DNA of 64,000 nt from UBA4742 sp002403895 (GTDB lineage: Bacteria; Actinomycetota; Acidimicrobiia; Acidimicrobiales; Acidimicrobilacustridaceae): assembly GCA_036823295.1 (NCBI GenBank), contig DAISGD010000009.1:11690-75689 (forward strand), written 5' to 3'. Position 1 is the stretch's first letter. Each line of letters begins with the position of its first letter. The notes under the pieces were generated by a model that saw only the letters and a program-made list of their open reading frames with translations, did not search any database and was not told the DNA's origin. Shown here one piece after another: positions 1 through 8,353 of the stretch. The position numbers and the translations under genes were made by a program.

Positions 1-1416
1 GGGGCGACCCGGAGCGGGGGAGCACGAGGCGGCGCTGGTACCAAAGCCGCCGCACCCAAGCCGGTCGAGGCCATCCTCGGGGGCGGACCCGTCGACGCCG
101 AGGAGGCGGCCGGCCGCAAGAAGGGCCGGGAGCGCAAGGGCCGGCCGGTGGGTCGGTACCTCATGACGGTCTCGGTGCGACCCACGGCCACCCAGATCGC
201 CGTTCTCGAAGGGCGCAGCCTCATCGAGCACTACGTCTCGCGTCCAGCCGACGACGTGTCCCAGATCCACGGCAACATCTACCTGGGCAAGGTGCAGAAC
301 GTCCTGCCGGGCATGGAAGCAGCCTTCGTGGACATCTCCACGCCCAAGAACGCCGTGCTCTACCGCGGTGATGTCCAGTACGAGGCCGAGGACATCGAGG
401 AAAAGGGCCCCAATCTGCGGATCGAGCAGATGCTCAAGCCGAAACAGATGATCATCTGCCAGGTCACCAAGAACCCCATCGCCCACAAGGGTGCCCGCCT
501 GACCCAGGAGGTGTCGATCCCCGGTCGCTTCGTGGTGCTCATCCCCAACAGCACCACCTACGGCATCTCCAAGCGGCTGGCCGACGACGAGCGCAAACGG
601 CTGCGGACCATCCTCGATCGGGTCCGGCCCAAGGGGCACGGGATCATCGTGCGTACCGCCGCCGAAGGGGTCAGCGCCGAGGAGATCGAGCGGGACGTGG
701 CCCGGCTCCAGCATCAGTGGGAGCAGATCGAGGCCCTCGCCGGCCAAACCCAGGGCCCGGCCCTGTTGTACCGGGAGCCCGACATGGCGGTACGGGTCAT
801 TCGGGAGGAGTTCAACGACGACTACCGGGGAGTGATCATCGACGACCGTCCCCTGTTCGACGAGGTGCAGGGCTACGTGGCCAGCATCTCGCCGACGCTG
901 GCCGATCGAGTGCAGTTCTTCGATCCGGAGACCGAGCCGTTGCCGCTCTTCGAGCGGCATCACGTGCACGAGCAGCTCCACAAGGCGCTGGACCGCAAGG
1001 TGTGGTTGCCGTCGGGTGGCTCGCTCATCATCGAACACACCGAGGCCCTGACCGTTATCGATGTGAACACCGGGAAGAACGTCGGGACCTCCAGCCTCGA
1101 GGAGACCGTGTTCAAGAACAACCTCGAGGCTGCGGTGGAGATCGCCAAGCAGCTTCGCCTGCGCGACATCGGCGGCATCATCGTCATCGACTTCATCGAC
1201 ATGGAGATCCGCAAGAACCGCGACCAGGTGATCGGGGTGTTCCGCGACACGCTGGCTCGGGACAAGACCCGGACCCAGGTGTTCGACATCTCGGAGCTCG
1301 GGCTGGTGGAGATGACCCGCAAGCGCATCGGGGAGGGTCTCTTGGAATCGTTCTCGACGCTCTGTCCTGAATGCGAAGGCCGAGGCCTGATCCTCGACGG
1401 CGATTTGTTGATCTAA
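1..1416 (+). CDS. rng: Ribonuclease E/G family protein (5' end outside window)
   Basis: An endoribonuclease of the RNase E/G family, which cuts single-stranded AU-rich RNA in rRNA maturation and mRNA decay. The reading frame is open from base 1, so the gene starts upstream. The first ~50 codons visible are a low-complexity Gly/Ala/Lys/Arg extension of the kind found N-terminal to the catalytic domain in actinobacteria. An S1-like RNA-binding region follows (YLGKVQNVLPGMEAAFVDI), then the metal-binding catalytic segment (VIDVNTGKN with a later VIDFIDM, two conserved Asp) and the Zn-link motif CPECEGRG near the C-terminus. The protein ends shortly after the Zn-link, with no degradosome scaffold tail. 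The position just before rplU-rpmA is the usual actinobacterial one. RNase E and RNase G cannot be separated without the missing start. Confidence 0.93.
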   Translation, partial: GATRSGGARGGAGTKAAAPKPVEAILGGGPVDAEEAAGRKKGRERKGRPVGRYLMTVSVRPTATQIAVLEGRSLIEHYVSRPADDVSQIHGNIYLGKVQNVLPGMEAAFVDISTPKNAVLYRGDVQYEAEDIEEKGPNLRIEQMLKPKQMIICQVTKNPIAHKGARLTQEVSIPGRFVVLIPNSTTYGISKRLADDERKRLRTILDRVRPKGHGIIVRTAAEGVSAEEIERDVARLQHQWEQIEALAGQTQGPALLYREPDMAVRVIREEFNDDYRGVIIDDRPLFDEVQGYVASISPTLADRVQFFDPETEPLPLFERHHVHEQLHKALDRKVWLPSGGSLIIEHTEALTVIDVNTGKNVGTSSLEETVFKNNLEAAVEIAKQLRLRDIGGIIVIDFIDMEIRKNRDQVIGVFRDTLARDKTRTQVFDISELGLVEMTRKRIGEGLLESFSTLCPECEGRGLILDGDLLI

Positions 1417-1477
1417 TCTATGGCTCTCTGGTCGGCACGCCTCCCGGCGAGCGGCTTCGGCTCCGTAGCCTCGCGAG

Positions 1478-1507
1478 TTGGTCTGGCTGGGCGCGCTCCG
1501 GTAAGGT
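1478..1507 (+). promoter_or_regulatory. Promoter of rplU-rpmA
   Basis: A -35-like TTGGTC (1478-1483) is followed by an 18-base spacer and a -10 TAAGGT (1502-1507). The rplU ATG lies 9 bases after the -10, so the transcript would have almost no leader. No Shine-Dalgarno sequence is visible ahead of the ATG. Confidence 0.55.
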
Positions 1508-1516
1508 CTGAGCCTT

Positions 1517-1819
1517 ATGTATGCCGTGATCAAGACCGGTGGAAAGCAATATCGGGTCGAGGAAGGCCAGCGTCTCGACGTTGAACGCCTCGACGTCGAC
1601 GAGTTCGAGGTCACCCCGATCCTCGTCGTCGACGGAGACACCGTGCTGGCCACCCCTCAGCAACTTTCGGGCTCGACCGTGGCCGGTCGGGTGGTGGGCG
1701 AGGCCAAGGGGCCCAAGATCAACGGGTTCACCTACAAGAACAAGTCCAACCAGCGCAAGCGCTGGGGCCACCGGCAGAACTACGCCACGGTCGAGATCAC
1801 CAGCATCAAGAAGGGCTGA
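1517..1819 (+). CDS. rplU: 50S ribosomal protein L21
   Basis: A 100-residue L21, a primary 23S rRNA-binding protein of the large subunit. The start MYAVIKTGGKQYRVEEGQ and the C-terminal block FTYKNKSNQRKRWGHRQ are the family signatures, and the length is normal. It is followed 7 bases later by rpmA, the standard L21-L27 operon. The start is fixed by homology and by the -10 box 9 bases upstream. Confidence 0.98.
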   Translation: MYAVIKTGGKQYRVEEGQRLDVERLDVDEFEVTPILVVDGDTVLATPQQLSGSTVAGRVVGEAKGPKINGFTYKNKSNQRKRWGHRQNYATVEITSIKKG

Positions 1820-1826
1820 GCGCGCC

Positions 1827-2078
1827 ATGTCCAAGACCAAAGGTGGCGGTTCCACCCGCAACGGCCGCGATTCGCAGAGCAAGCGCCTCGGGGTGAAGAC
1901 CTACGACGGTCACGCCGTGCAGGCCGGCACGATCATCCTGCGCCAGCGGGGCACCCGCATCCACCCCGGCGAGAACGTCGGCCGTGGCGGCGATGACACG
2001 CTCTTCGCCCTGACTGAGGGCAAGGTCAAGTTTGGCGAGCGCAAGGGCCGCAAGCTCGTCGACGTCGTACCTGCCTGA
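1827..2078 (+). CDS. rpmA: 50S ribosomal protein L27
   Basis: An 83-residue L27, which contributes to the peptidyl-transferase region of the 50S subunit. The signature GGGSTRNGRDSQSKRLGVK at the N-terminus and the IILRQRGTRIHPGENVGRGGDDTLFA core (residues ~36-60) are clear. The protein begins MSKTKGG, so it lacks the cleaved N-terminal extension known from Firmicutes L27. The gene is cotranscribed with rplU and followed by a strong hairpin. Confidence 0.98.
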   Translation: MSKTKGGGSTRNGRDSQSKRLGVKTYDGHAVQAGTIILRQRGTRIHPGENVGRGGDDTLFALTEGKVKFGERKGRKLVDVVPA

Positions 2079-2115
2079 TCACGCCATCTCGAGCTGAGTC
2101 TTCGGCTTGCCGCTG

Positions 2116-2139
2116 CGAGCGACCCTTCGGGGTCGCTCG
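2116..2139. terminator. UUCG-loop hairpin between rpmA and dGTPase gene
   Basis: A perfect 10-bp inverted repeat (CGAGCGACCC / GGGTCGCTCG) closes on a TTCG tetraloop. It sits between two convergent genes, so it can act for both strands. The T-tract after it is weak (TGTCGCG), so termination is inferred from position and stem strength. Confidence 0.65.
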
Positions 2140-2153
2140 TGTCGCGTCCGGGC

Positions 2154-3344
2154 TCAGCGGGGGAGGTCCACCCCGCCGGGCAGCGCGTCGATGGGCCACT
2201 CGAGCAGGGTGATGGCCTGCTGGCACGCGAACCGGTCGGTCATCCCTCCGACCCAGGTCACCGCGGCCGCGAGGGCGTCGGGCGACCCAGGCTCCGCGGT
2301 CGGGCCGTCGGGGAGGAGCCGGGGATGCTCGGCGACGTGTTCGACCAGGGCCTGCAACATGGCGATGACGGAGGTGGCCTGGCCGACCGATGCGGGGCGG
2401 AGGTAGATCCGCTCGTAGTCGAACGCCCGGAAGGCGGCCAGCGCCTCTGCGGAATCCGAGGCCATGGCCACGGTGCCCGTCTGGAGGGTGGCGGTAACTA
2501 CGGCCTCCACGAAGGCCCCGATTTGGCGGCTGCGCCGGGTGCCGCACCGATCGCGCACCAACGGGGGGAGTTCGTCGGGACGCACGATGCCGGCCGAGAC
2601 GGCGTCTTCGAAGTCATGGCAGACATAGGCGATGCGGTCGGCCCAAGCCACCACCTCGCCCTCGGGGGTGGCCGGAGCGGGACGTGACCAGGAGTGGTTG
2701 CGGATGCCGTCGAGGGTCTCGGCGCATAGGTTGAGCGGCCGGAGCACCACGTCCGCCCCCCACACCGCATGGTCGTAGCCTCCGGCGATGTAGGGGGTGA
2801 AGGCGTCCTCGCTGGCATGGCCCCCGGGGCCGTGGCCGCAGTCGTGACCGAGCGCGATGGCCTCGGTGAGCGCCACGTTGAGCCGCAGCCGCTGGGCGAG
2901 CGAGGTGGCCACCTGGGCCACTTCGAGGGCGTGGGTCAGCCGGGTGCGCTGGTGATCGTCGGGAAAGACAAAGACCTGGGTCTTGCCTGCCAGGCGACGG
3001 AAGGCGGCCGCGTGAAGGATGCGGTCACGGTCCCGCTCGAAACAGGTGCGCACCCGGTCGGGTGTCTCAGGCACATGCCGATGCCCCCCGCCGATCGCCC
3101 GGGTCGCTCCTGGGGCCAGGGTGGTCGCTTCGGCGGCCTCCCGGTCAGTTCTCGTCCAGGTGGGGACCGGACCCAGCAGGGGAGGGTTGCGGTGGGCGTG
3201 TTGGGCATCGTCGGCATGGCCGTGACCGGACATGGTTGATGCCCAGCGCTGGCCCCGTTCGGTGTTTTCCGCACCGACGCCGCCGGGGCTCGGCGCCGCC
3301 CCAGAGGTCAGCAGGGGAGTGGTGGGGTTCGGCTTCGACGGCAC
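2154..3344 (-). CDS. dgt: dGTPase-like HD-domain phosphohydrolase
   Basis: A 396-residue HD-superfamily protein of the deoxyguanosinetriphosphate triphosphohydrolase-like family, which hydrolyses dNTPs to nucleosides and triphosphate. The core contains DRDRILHAAAFRRLAGKTQV, then the HD metal ligands in RLTHALEVAQVA and ALGHDCGHGPGGH, and a later WADRIAYVCHDFEDA. I chose the GTG at 3344 because a TAGGAT -10 box lies 7 bases before it on this strand; GTG at 3389 and ATG at 3233 are alternatives. In many actinobacteria this gene sits beside dnaG; here it stands alone, convergent with rpmA. The exact nucleotide substrate is not known. Confidence 0.88.
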   Translation of the reverse strand: MPSKPNPTTPLLTSGAAPSPGGVGAENTERGQRWASTMSGHGHADDAQHAHRNPPLLGPVPTWTRTDREAAEATTLAPGATRAIGGGHRHVPETPDRVRTCFERDRDRILHAAAFRRLAGKTQVFVFPDDHQRTRLTHALEVAQVATSLAQRLRLNVALTEAIALGHDCGHGPGGHASEDAFTPYIAGGYDHAVWGADVVLRPLNLCAETLDGIRNHSWSRPAPATPEGEVVAWADRIAYVCHDFEDAVSAGIVRPDELPPLVRDRCGTRRSRQIGAFVEAVVTATLQTGTVAMASDSAEALAAFRAFDYERIYLRPASVGQATSVIAMLQALVEHVAEHPRLLPDGPTAEPGSPDALAAAVTWVGGMTDRFACQQAITLLEWPIDALPGGVDLPR

Positions 3345-3351
3345 CTCACCT

Positions 3352-3357
3352 ATCCTA
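3352..3357 (-). promoter_or_regulatory. -10 box of the dGTPase gene
   Basis: TAGGAT on the minus strand, 7 bases before GTG 3344. This fits the leaderless arrangement seen at many genes in this window. No clear -35 was seen. Confidence 0.45.
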
Positions 3358-3417
3358 GAGACGGGGTACGACAGCTTCACCCGCCGCACCCATGGGCGTG
3401 TCGCCCCCCGACGGTTC

Positions 3418-3445
3418 TCGACGATCCCATTAGCCGCCCTATGCT
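3418..3445 (+). promoter_or_regulatory. Possible promoter of the tad gene pair
   Basis: TCGACG (3418-3423), a 16-base spacer, and TATGCT (3440-3445). It lies in the 248-base gap between the divergent dGTPase and TadE genes, about 150 bases before the TadE start, which would leave a long leader. I saw no other gene in this gap. Confidence 0.3.
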
Positions 3446-3592
3446 AAAGTCACTCTCCGTGGTTCACTGGAGGGTGGGCCGGCCTGCTTCTCAGCGACTG
3501 GCTCAAGGGTATTCTGGGCTTGTGGGCCGAGTTCGAGTACGCATATCAGCGAAATGTCAACGAGAACTGCGGGGGGCGAAGCGAGGGTGACC

Positions 3593-4132
3593 ATGAGTTC
3601 ATCGAGTTCCCACGATCGGGGTCAGCTCCGCCCTGCGCTATCGGGGCGGTGTCAGCGTGCCCGGGGTGACGGTGGCGCCGCGCTCATCGAGTTCGCTCTC
3701 GTCATGCCGATCTTCTTGCTGTTCCTGTTCGGCATCATCGAGTTCGGTTCGCTGTTCTCGCAGAATCTCAATCTGCGGCACGGGGCCCGCGAAGGATCGC
3801 GACTCGTCGCCGTGAACTACAACCCAACTGGCCAGACAGAACAAGCCCAGGCCGACACGATCGGGGCCGCGGTCTGCAAGAAGATGGACCTCACCAAGGG
3901 CGCCACGGTGGTGCTCTCGGTCGACAGCACGAGCTACCCGCTGGACGCGACCTTGCCCGGCAGGTTCGCGACGGTCACCGTGAGTGCGCCTGTCACACAG
4001 ATCACCGGCTTCTTCAACTCGATCCTGGGGTCCATCACGCTGAAATCCACCGTTTCGAGCCGCATCGAGCAGCGGGTGACCTGGACCAGCCTCGGCAGTT
4101 CCTTTGTTTCTAGGACGTGGTCCTGTATATGA
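3593..4132 (+). CDS. TadE-like pilus assembly protein
   Basis: A 179-residue TadE-like protein. Residues ~28-60 hold the family core GAALIEFALVMPIFLLFLFG followed by IIEFG: a Gly-Ala-Ala processing-like site, then Glu and a single hydrophobic segment. TadE proteins are minor pseudopilins of Flp/Tad pili, processed by TadV-type peptidases. ATG 3593 is preferred over ATG 3554 because GAGGG lies just upstream. The gene overlaps the next one by four bases (ATGA). No tadA, B, C or flp gene is nearby, so the role in pilus assembly is inferred from family alone. Confidence 0.82.
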   Translation: MSSSSSHDRGQLRPALSGRCQRARGDGGAALIEFALVMPIFLLFLFGIIEFGSLFSQNLNLRHGAREGSRLVAVNYNPTGQTEQAQADTIGAAVCKKMDLTKGATVVLSVDSTSYPLDATLPGRFATVTVSAPVTQITGFFNSILGSITLKSTVSSRIEQRVTWTSLGSSFVSRTWSCI

Positions 4133-5709
4133 GCGCCCATCGAACCTTCGTGCGTGCCGTCGGCCCTGGTCGCGACCGCGGGGCAGTCGTGCCGCTCACC
4201 GCGCTTTGCCTGGTCATCATGCTGATCTTCACGGCGTTCGCGGTCGACTTGGGCCGCCTCTATGGCGAACGCCGGCAGGACCAGTCGGCCGCCGATTCGG
4301 GCGCACTATCGGGTGCGTTCCAGCTGCTGCTCTCCGGGAATCCGGGCGACCAGTTTCTCTTCGACCAGATTACGACGATCACTTACGACGATCTCGATCC
4401 GAATACCCGGCCATCGACGCTGGCAGCGTGGCAGGCACAGTGGCCGGCCTGTTCCGACCCGAACGCGCCGGCCGTGTACACCAAACCGATCAAGCCGTCG
4501 ATCGGGACGATCGACTGCATCCGGAAGTCCTCGTTTGGCACCGCGATCCGGGTCAGACTCCCACAGAGAAACGTGAGCACGTTCTTCGCCGGCGTGATCG
4601 GGATCAAGACCCTCGCCACCACCGCCGAGGCCGAAGCCGGCCTCAGCGCAGTGACGACCGGCGTGTTGCCCTTCGCGGTGGCCGCCACCAGCTCCGCCGG
4701 CGGTGTCATCTGCCTCAAGCAGCCACCGAACGGGCTCTCGACGAGCGATGTCTGCCCCGGCTCCAACAGCGGCGTCTTCGGATACCTTGCTTCCCCCCGG
4801 CCGTCGTGGCCAGTCAACCAGTCGTGCAACGGCGGTCAGAACGAAACCGTCCAGCAGAACATCGCGCAGGGCATCGACCACAACTTCCAGGTTTGGGACC
4901 GGGGCGCTGACATCCCCGATCTCTGCACAGGTAATGCGGTTGTCGGTACACCGAACTACCTGAACTTCCAGACCGGCNNNNNNNNNNNNNNNNNNNNNNN
5001 NNNNNNNNNNNNNNNNNNNNNNNNNNNNNNNNNNNNNNNNNNNNNNNNNNNNNNNNNNNNNNNNNNNNNNNNNNNNNCGATCGAGGACGGCTTCATCACG
5101 GGTGCCCAGGAGGGCAACATCTTCGCAGACGCAGGCCCGGCCCGGCTCGCTCGTCCGAGCCCGTGTGTGGTGGGCGGCGGCGACCAGGCTCTCCCGCAGC
5201 AGCCGGCCAAGAACCTCGAGTGGTGCGGCGTCTGGTCGTATATGCAGCCGGCGAGTGTCGGCACCACGGATCTCACGACGCAGATACCTCAGCAGTGCTA
5301 CGACCTCAGAGTGGACGCCGCGAAGCATAATCTTGTCGCCGTCTTGGACTGCTTCACCGCCTATGCCCTCGGTGTGAGTGGCGTGTCGTACTCGAGTCAG
5401 CTGTTTACCGACAACATCCAGCTCGCCGATCGGTTCGCCTGGATCCCCGAATCCGTAGAACCCCTCGACAAGACGCGCCAGTTCCACATCCAACGTTTCC
5501 GCCCCGTCTTCGTGCAGACGATCTACTACGGCGATGGGAACACGTTCCTGGCCTATAACCCGGGCGAGCTACTGCCGGTAGACAAGTGCAAGTGCAAGAA
5601 CTTTTCCCAGGTCACTGCGCTGCTCTTCGACGGCAACATGTTGCCAGCCGACCTCCGCACGCCCTCCAGCAACAACAACTCCAGGAGTCAAATCGCGCTC
5701 ATCAGGTAG
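4129..5709 (+). CDS. TadG-like protein, interrupted by assembly gap
   Basis: The N-terminus matches the TadG-type transmembrane segment: RGAVVPLTALCLVIMLIFTA, then FAVDLGRLYGERRQDQSAADSGALSGA, with the conserved Asp and the Q..ADSGAL motif. TadG proteins anchor in the membrane and aid Flp pilus biogenesis. The rest is a long Cys-containing extracytoplasmic region with no VWA motif visible. A 100-N gap (4978-5077) lies inside, so length and continuity of frame are uncertain, although both sides read as plausible protein in the frame given. The ATG at 4129 overlaps the tadE stop; GTG 4117 is a weaker alternative. Confidence 0.78.
   Translation: MSAHRTFVRAVGPGRDRGAVVPLTALCLVIMLIFTAFAVDLGRLYGERRQDQSAADSGALSGAFQLLLSGNPGDQFLFDQITTITYDDLDPNTRPSTLAAWQAQWPACSDPNAPAVYTKPIKPSIGTIDCIRKSSFGTAIRVRLPQRNVSTFFAGVIGIKTLATTAEAEAGLSAVTTGVLPFAVAATSSAGGVICLKQPPNGLSTSDVCPGSNSGVFGYLASPRPSWPVNQSCNGGQNETVQQNIAQGIDHNFQVWDRGADIPDLCTGNAVVGTPNYLNFQTGXXXXXXXXXXXXXXXXXXXXXXXXXXXXXXXXXXIEDGFITGAQEGNIFADAGPARLARPSPCVVGGGDQALPQQPAKNLEWCGVWSYMQPASVGTTDLTTQIPQQCYDLRVDAAKHNLVAVLDCFTAYALGVSGVSYSSQLFTDNIQLADRFAWIPESVEPLDKTRQFHIQRFRPVFVQTIYYGDGNTFLAYNPGELLPVDKCKCKNFSQVTALLFDGNMLPADLRTPSSNNNSRSQIALIR
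4978..5077. other. Assembly gap (100 N) inside the TadG-like gene
   Basis: Exactly 100 N, the usual placeholder for a scaffold gap of unknown size. The true length of the TadG-like protein cannot be read from this window. Confidence 0.99.
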
Positions 5710-5936
5710 CGCGTCGAGCGGCCGCGGCCAACTTGGACCCCTCACTCCTGCAACGCCTCGCGGGACTACGCAGAGTTCGAGTATGCCCCCGACGGAGCCG
5801 CCGCGTCTGGTGACGCTAGGCCGGACCGAGTTCAGCGGGCACAGCCGGCCAGACTCACGTCATTCGGCTGATCCGTTGGAGCTACCGCCAGCCGATAGGG
5901 CTGTCCGCCACCGCCGCGGTCGAGCTTTGATGTCCG

Positions 5937-5956
5937 GGGCGGCCTTCGGGCCGCCC
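5937..5956 (+). terminator. UUCG-loop hairpin before obg
   Basis: A perfect 8-bp stem, GGGCGGCC / GGCCGCCC, with a TTCG loop, followed by TAGTCTTTGT. It probably ends tad transcription. It abuts the obg -10 box. The remaining bases of the 5710-5969 gap hold nothing I recognise. Confidence 0.6.
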
Positions 5957-5962
5957 TAGTCT
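5957..5962 (+). promoter_or_regulatory. -10 box of obg
   Basis: TAGTCT, 7 bases before the obg GTG, in a leaderless arrangement. The terminator-like hairpin ends directly before it, so termination of the upstream unit and initiation of obg are packed together. Confidence 0.5.
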
Positions 5963-5969
5963 TTGTCTC

Positions 5970-7235
5970 GTGTCCGCCTTCGTCGACGAGTGCAACCTCA
6001 ACGTTCGCGGGGGCGATGGGGGTGCCGGCAGCGTGTCGATGCGACGCGAGGCCCACGTCCCCAAGGGTGGCCCCGATGGGGGCGACGGTGGCCGCGGTGG
6101 CGACGTCTGGCTGGAGGCGGACCGCAACGTGGCCTCACTGCTGGCGTTCCGGGACCATCCCCACCGGCGTGCGGTCAGCGGCACCCACGGTCAAGGCAAG
6201 AAGAAGCATGGTGCGGGCGGCGACGACCTGATCGTGCACGTGCCGGAAGGGACGGCGATCTTCGACCAAGATGGCGTGCTGTTGGCCGATCTGGTCCAGA
6301 AGGGGGATCGGTGGTTGGCTGCTGCCGGGGGCCAGGGTGGCAAGGGCAACGCCAAGTTCCTCTCCAACCGGCGCCGGGCCCCCACCTTCGCCGAGCAGGG
6401 GGAGGAGGGCGAGGAGCGGTGGCTGCGTCTGGAGCTCAAGTTGATGGCCGATGTCGCGCTGGTGGGGTTCCCCAACGTGGGCAAATCGACGCTCATCTCC
6501 CGCATCTCCGCAGCCAAGCCCAAGATCGCCGACTACCCGTTCACCACCCTCGAACCCAACCTGGGGGTGGTGCGCACCGACGACGGGGGCGAGTTCGTGG
6601 TGGCCGACATCCCTGGGCTGATCGAGGGCGCCAGCGAAGGTCGGGGCCTGGGTCATCAGTTCCTGCGCCACATCGAACGGGCTCGCGTGATGGTGCTGTT
6701 GGTCGACCTGGCGGCCGTCTCGGCCCAGGCCTCGCCGGCTGAACAGGAGCGGGTCCTGCTGGCCGAGCTCGGGCGCTACCGCCCCGAGTTGCTCGAACGG
6801 CCCCGCATCGTGGTGGGTTCTCGGGCCGACGTGGCCGATCCCGGCCTCGACGACGGTGAGGCCCTGCCCACCTTAGCCGTGCGCATCTCGTCGATGACCG
6901 GGGAGGGGCTGCCCCGCCTCGTCGGTCTCATGGCCGAGTCCGTGGCCGGGGCCCGCGCCGTGGAGCCCGAGCCGGAGGCGTTCGTGGTGTACCGGCCGGT
7001 GGCCGAGGGCATCCGTATCGAGCGCGAGGACGACGGGGCCTACCGGGTGGTGGGGCGCCAGGCCGAGCGGGCCATCGCCCTGTCGGACCTGACCAACCTG
7101 GAGGCGCTCGACTACGCCCACGTCCGGCTCAAGAAGCTGGGCGTCGACCAGGCACTGGCCCGTGCCGGCGCCGAGCAGGGCGATGTCGTCCGCATCGGCG
7201 GCCATACGTTCGAATACGACGAGGACGGCTTGTGA
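5970..7235 (+). CDS. obgE: Obg-family GTPase
   Basis: A 421-residue Obg/CgtA GTPase, a late 50S assembly and stress-response factor. Order: Gly-rich Obg fold (residues 1-158, with GGDGGAGSVSMRREAHVPKGG), G domain with G1 GFPNVGKST (~165), switch I and YPFTTLEPNLG, G3 DIPGLIEGA, then the C-terminal OCT domain (residues ~335-415). The expected G4 motif NKxD reads SRAD here (VVGSRADVAD), an unusual change in the guanine-specificity loop. GTG start, no Shine-Dalgarno, -10 box 7 bases upstream. It follows rplU-rpmA and precedes proB, as is usual in actinobacteria. Confidence 0.96.
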   Translation: MSAFVDECNLNVRGGDGGAGSVSMRREAHVPKGGPDGGDGGRGGDVWLEADRNVASLLAFRDHPHRRAVSGTHGQGKKKHGAGGDDLIVHVPEGTAIFDQDGVLLADLVQKGDRWLAAAGGQGGKGNAKFLSNRRRAPTFAEQGEEGEERWLRLELKLMADVALVGFPNVGKSTLISRISAAKPKIADYPFTTLEPNLGVVRTDDGGEFVVADIPGLIEGASEGRGLGHQFLRHIERARVMVLLVDLAAVSAQASPAEQERVLLAELGRYRPELLERPRIVVGSRADVADPGLDDGEALPTLAVRISSMTGEGLPRLVGLMAESVAGARAVEPEPEAFVVYRPVAEGIRIEREDDGAYRVVGRQAERAIALSDLTNLEALDYAHVRLKKLGVDQALARAGAEQGDVVRIGGHTFEYDEDGL

Positions 7236-7251
7236 TGGAACGGCGCTGCTG

Positions 7252-8346
7252 ATGTTGGTGGTGGCCAAGATCGGCACGTCATCGATCACCGATACCGAGG
7301 GCGGGATCGTCCGCGGCGCCATCGACAAGCTGTGCGCGGAAGCAGCCCAGTTGCGGGGTGCCGGCCATCGCGTCCTGCTGGTCACCTCGGGGGCCATCGG
7401 AGCCGGCCTCCCGCTTCTCGGCCTCGGTGGCGATCGCCGCCCTCGGGACTCCGTCACCCTTCAGGCGGTCTCCGCGGTGGGCCAGAGCCGGCTCATGCAG
7501 GTCTACAACGAATCGCTGGCCGCCCATGGCCTCTTGGCCGGGCAGGTGCTCATCGCCCCGCTCGACTTCGTGGACCGGCGTCAGTACCTCCAGGCCCGAG
7601 GCACCCTTGAGCGGCTTCTGCAGCTGGGTGTGGTCCCCGTCGTGAACGAGAACGACGCTATCGCCGATGACGAGATCCGCTTCGGGGACAACGACCGAAT
7701 CGCCGCCCTGGTGGCCCACCTGGTCGGAGCGGACACGCTGGTGCTGCTGACGGATGCGCCCGGCCTGCTGACCGCTGATCCTCGGCTCGACTCGTCGGCC
7801 TCGCTCATCGAGGAGATCGTGGAGGTCGACCACGAGCTCGAACAGCTTGCGGGCGGCGCGGGGTCGGCCCGGGGTAGCGGGGGGATGTCGACCAAGGTGG
7901 CCGCGGCCAAGATTGCGGCGTGGTCCGGGGTGCGGACGGTGATCGCCGATGCCGGCCGGCCCGATGTTTTGATCGACGCGGTGGCCGGGGTGCCCGGGGT
8001 GGGGACCGTCGTCCTGCCCCACGACCGGGACCTCCCCGCCCGGAAGCTATGGATCGCTTTCGCGGTTGGTTCCCAGGGCACGATCACGGTTGATGCCGGA
8101 GCCCGAGCCGCGCTGGTGGCGGGCGGGACGTCCCTCCTGGCCGCGGGGGTGACCGGCGTGGTGGGCGAGTTCGACGCGGACGACGCCGTCGAACTGTCCG
8201 GCCCCGACGGAGCCGTGTTCGCCAAGGGTCTGACCCGCCTGGACGCGGCCTCGGTCAAGGAGATGGCCGGACGCCGTAGCGCCGAGCTGCCCGAAGGAAC
8301 ACCGGCCTGGGTTGTGCACCGCGACGACCTGGTCGTCCTCGCCTAG
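7252..8346 (+). CDS. proB: Glutamate 5-kinase
   Basis: A 364-residue glutamate 5-kinase, the first step of proline synthesis (glutamate plus ATP to glutamyl 5-phosphate). The amino acid kinase domain begins VVAKIGTSSITD and has SGAIGAGL, VVNENDAIADDEIRFGDND and the GSGGMSTK motif. A PUA domain fills the last ~80 residues. ATG 7252 gives a start matching the family; it lies 16 bases after the obg stop, so the two are probably cotranscribed. Its partner proA is 10.5 kb away beyond an accessory block, which is unusual. Confidence 0.96.
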   Translation: MLVVAKIGTSSITDTEGGIVRGAIDKLCAEAAQLRGAGHRVLLVTSGAIGAGLPLLGLGGDRRPRDSVTLQAVSAVGQSRLMQVYNESLAAHGLLAGQVLIAPLDFVDRRQYLQARGTLERLLQLGVVPVVNENDAIADDEIRFGDNDRIAALVAHLVGADTLVLLTDAPGLLTADPRLDSSASLIEEIVEVDHELEQLAGGAGSARGSGGMSTKVAAAKIAAWSGVRTVIADAGRPDVLIDAVAGVPGVGTVVLPHDRDLPARKLWIAFAVGSQGTITVDAGARAALVAGGTSLLAAGVTGVVGEFDADDAVELSGPDGAVFAKGLTRLDAASVKEMAGRRSAELPEGTPAWVVHRDDLVVLA

Positions 8347-8353
8347 CTGCCTG

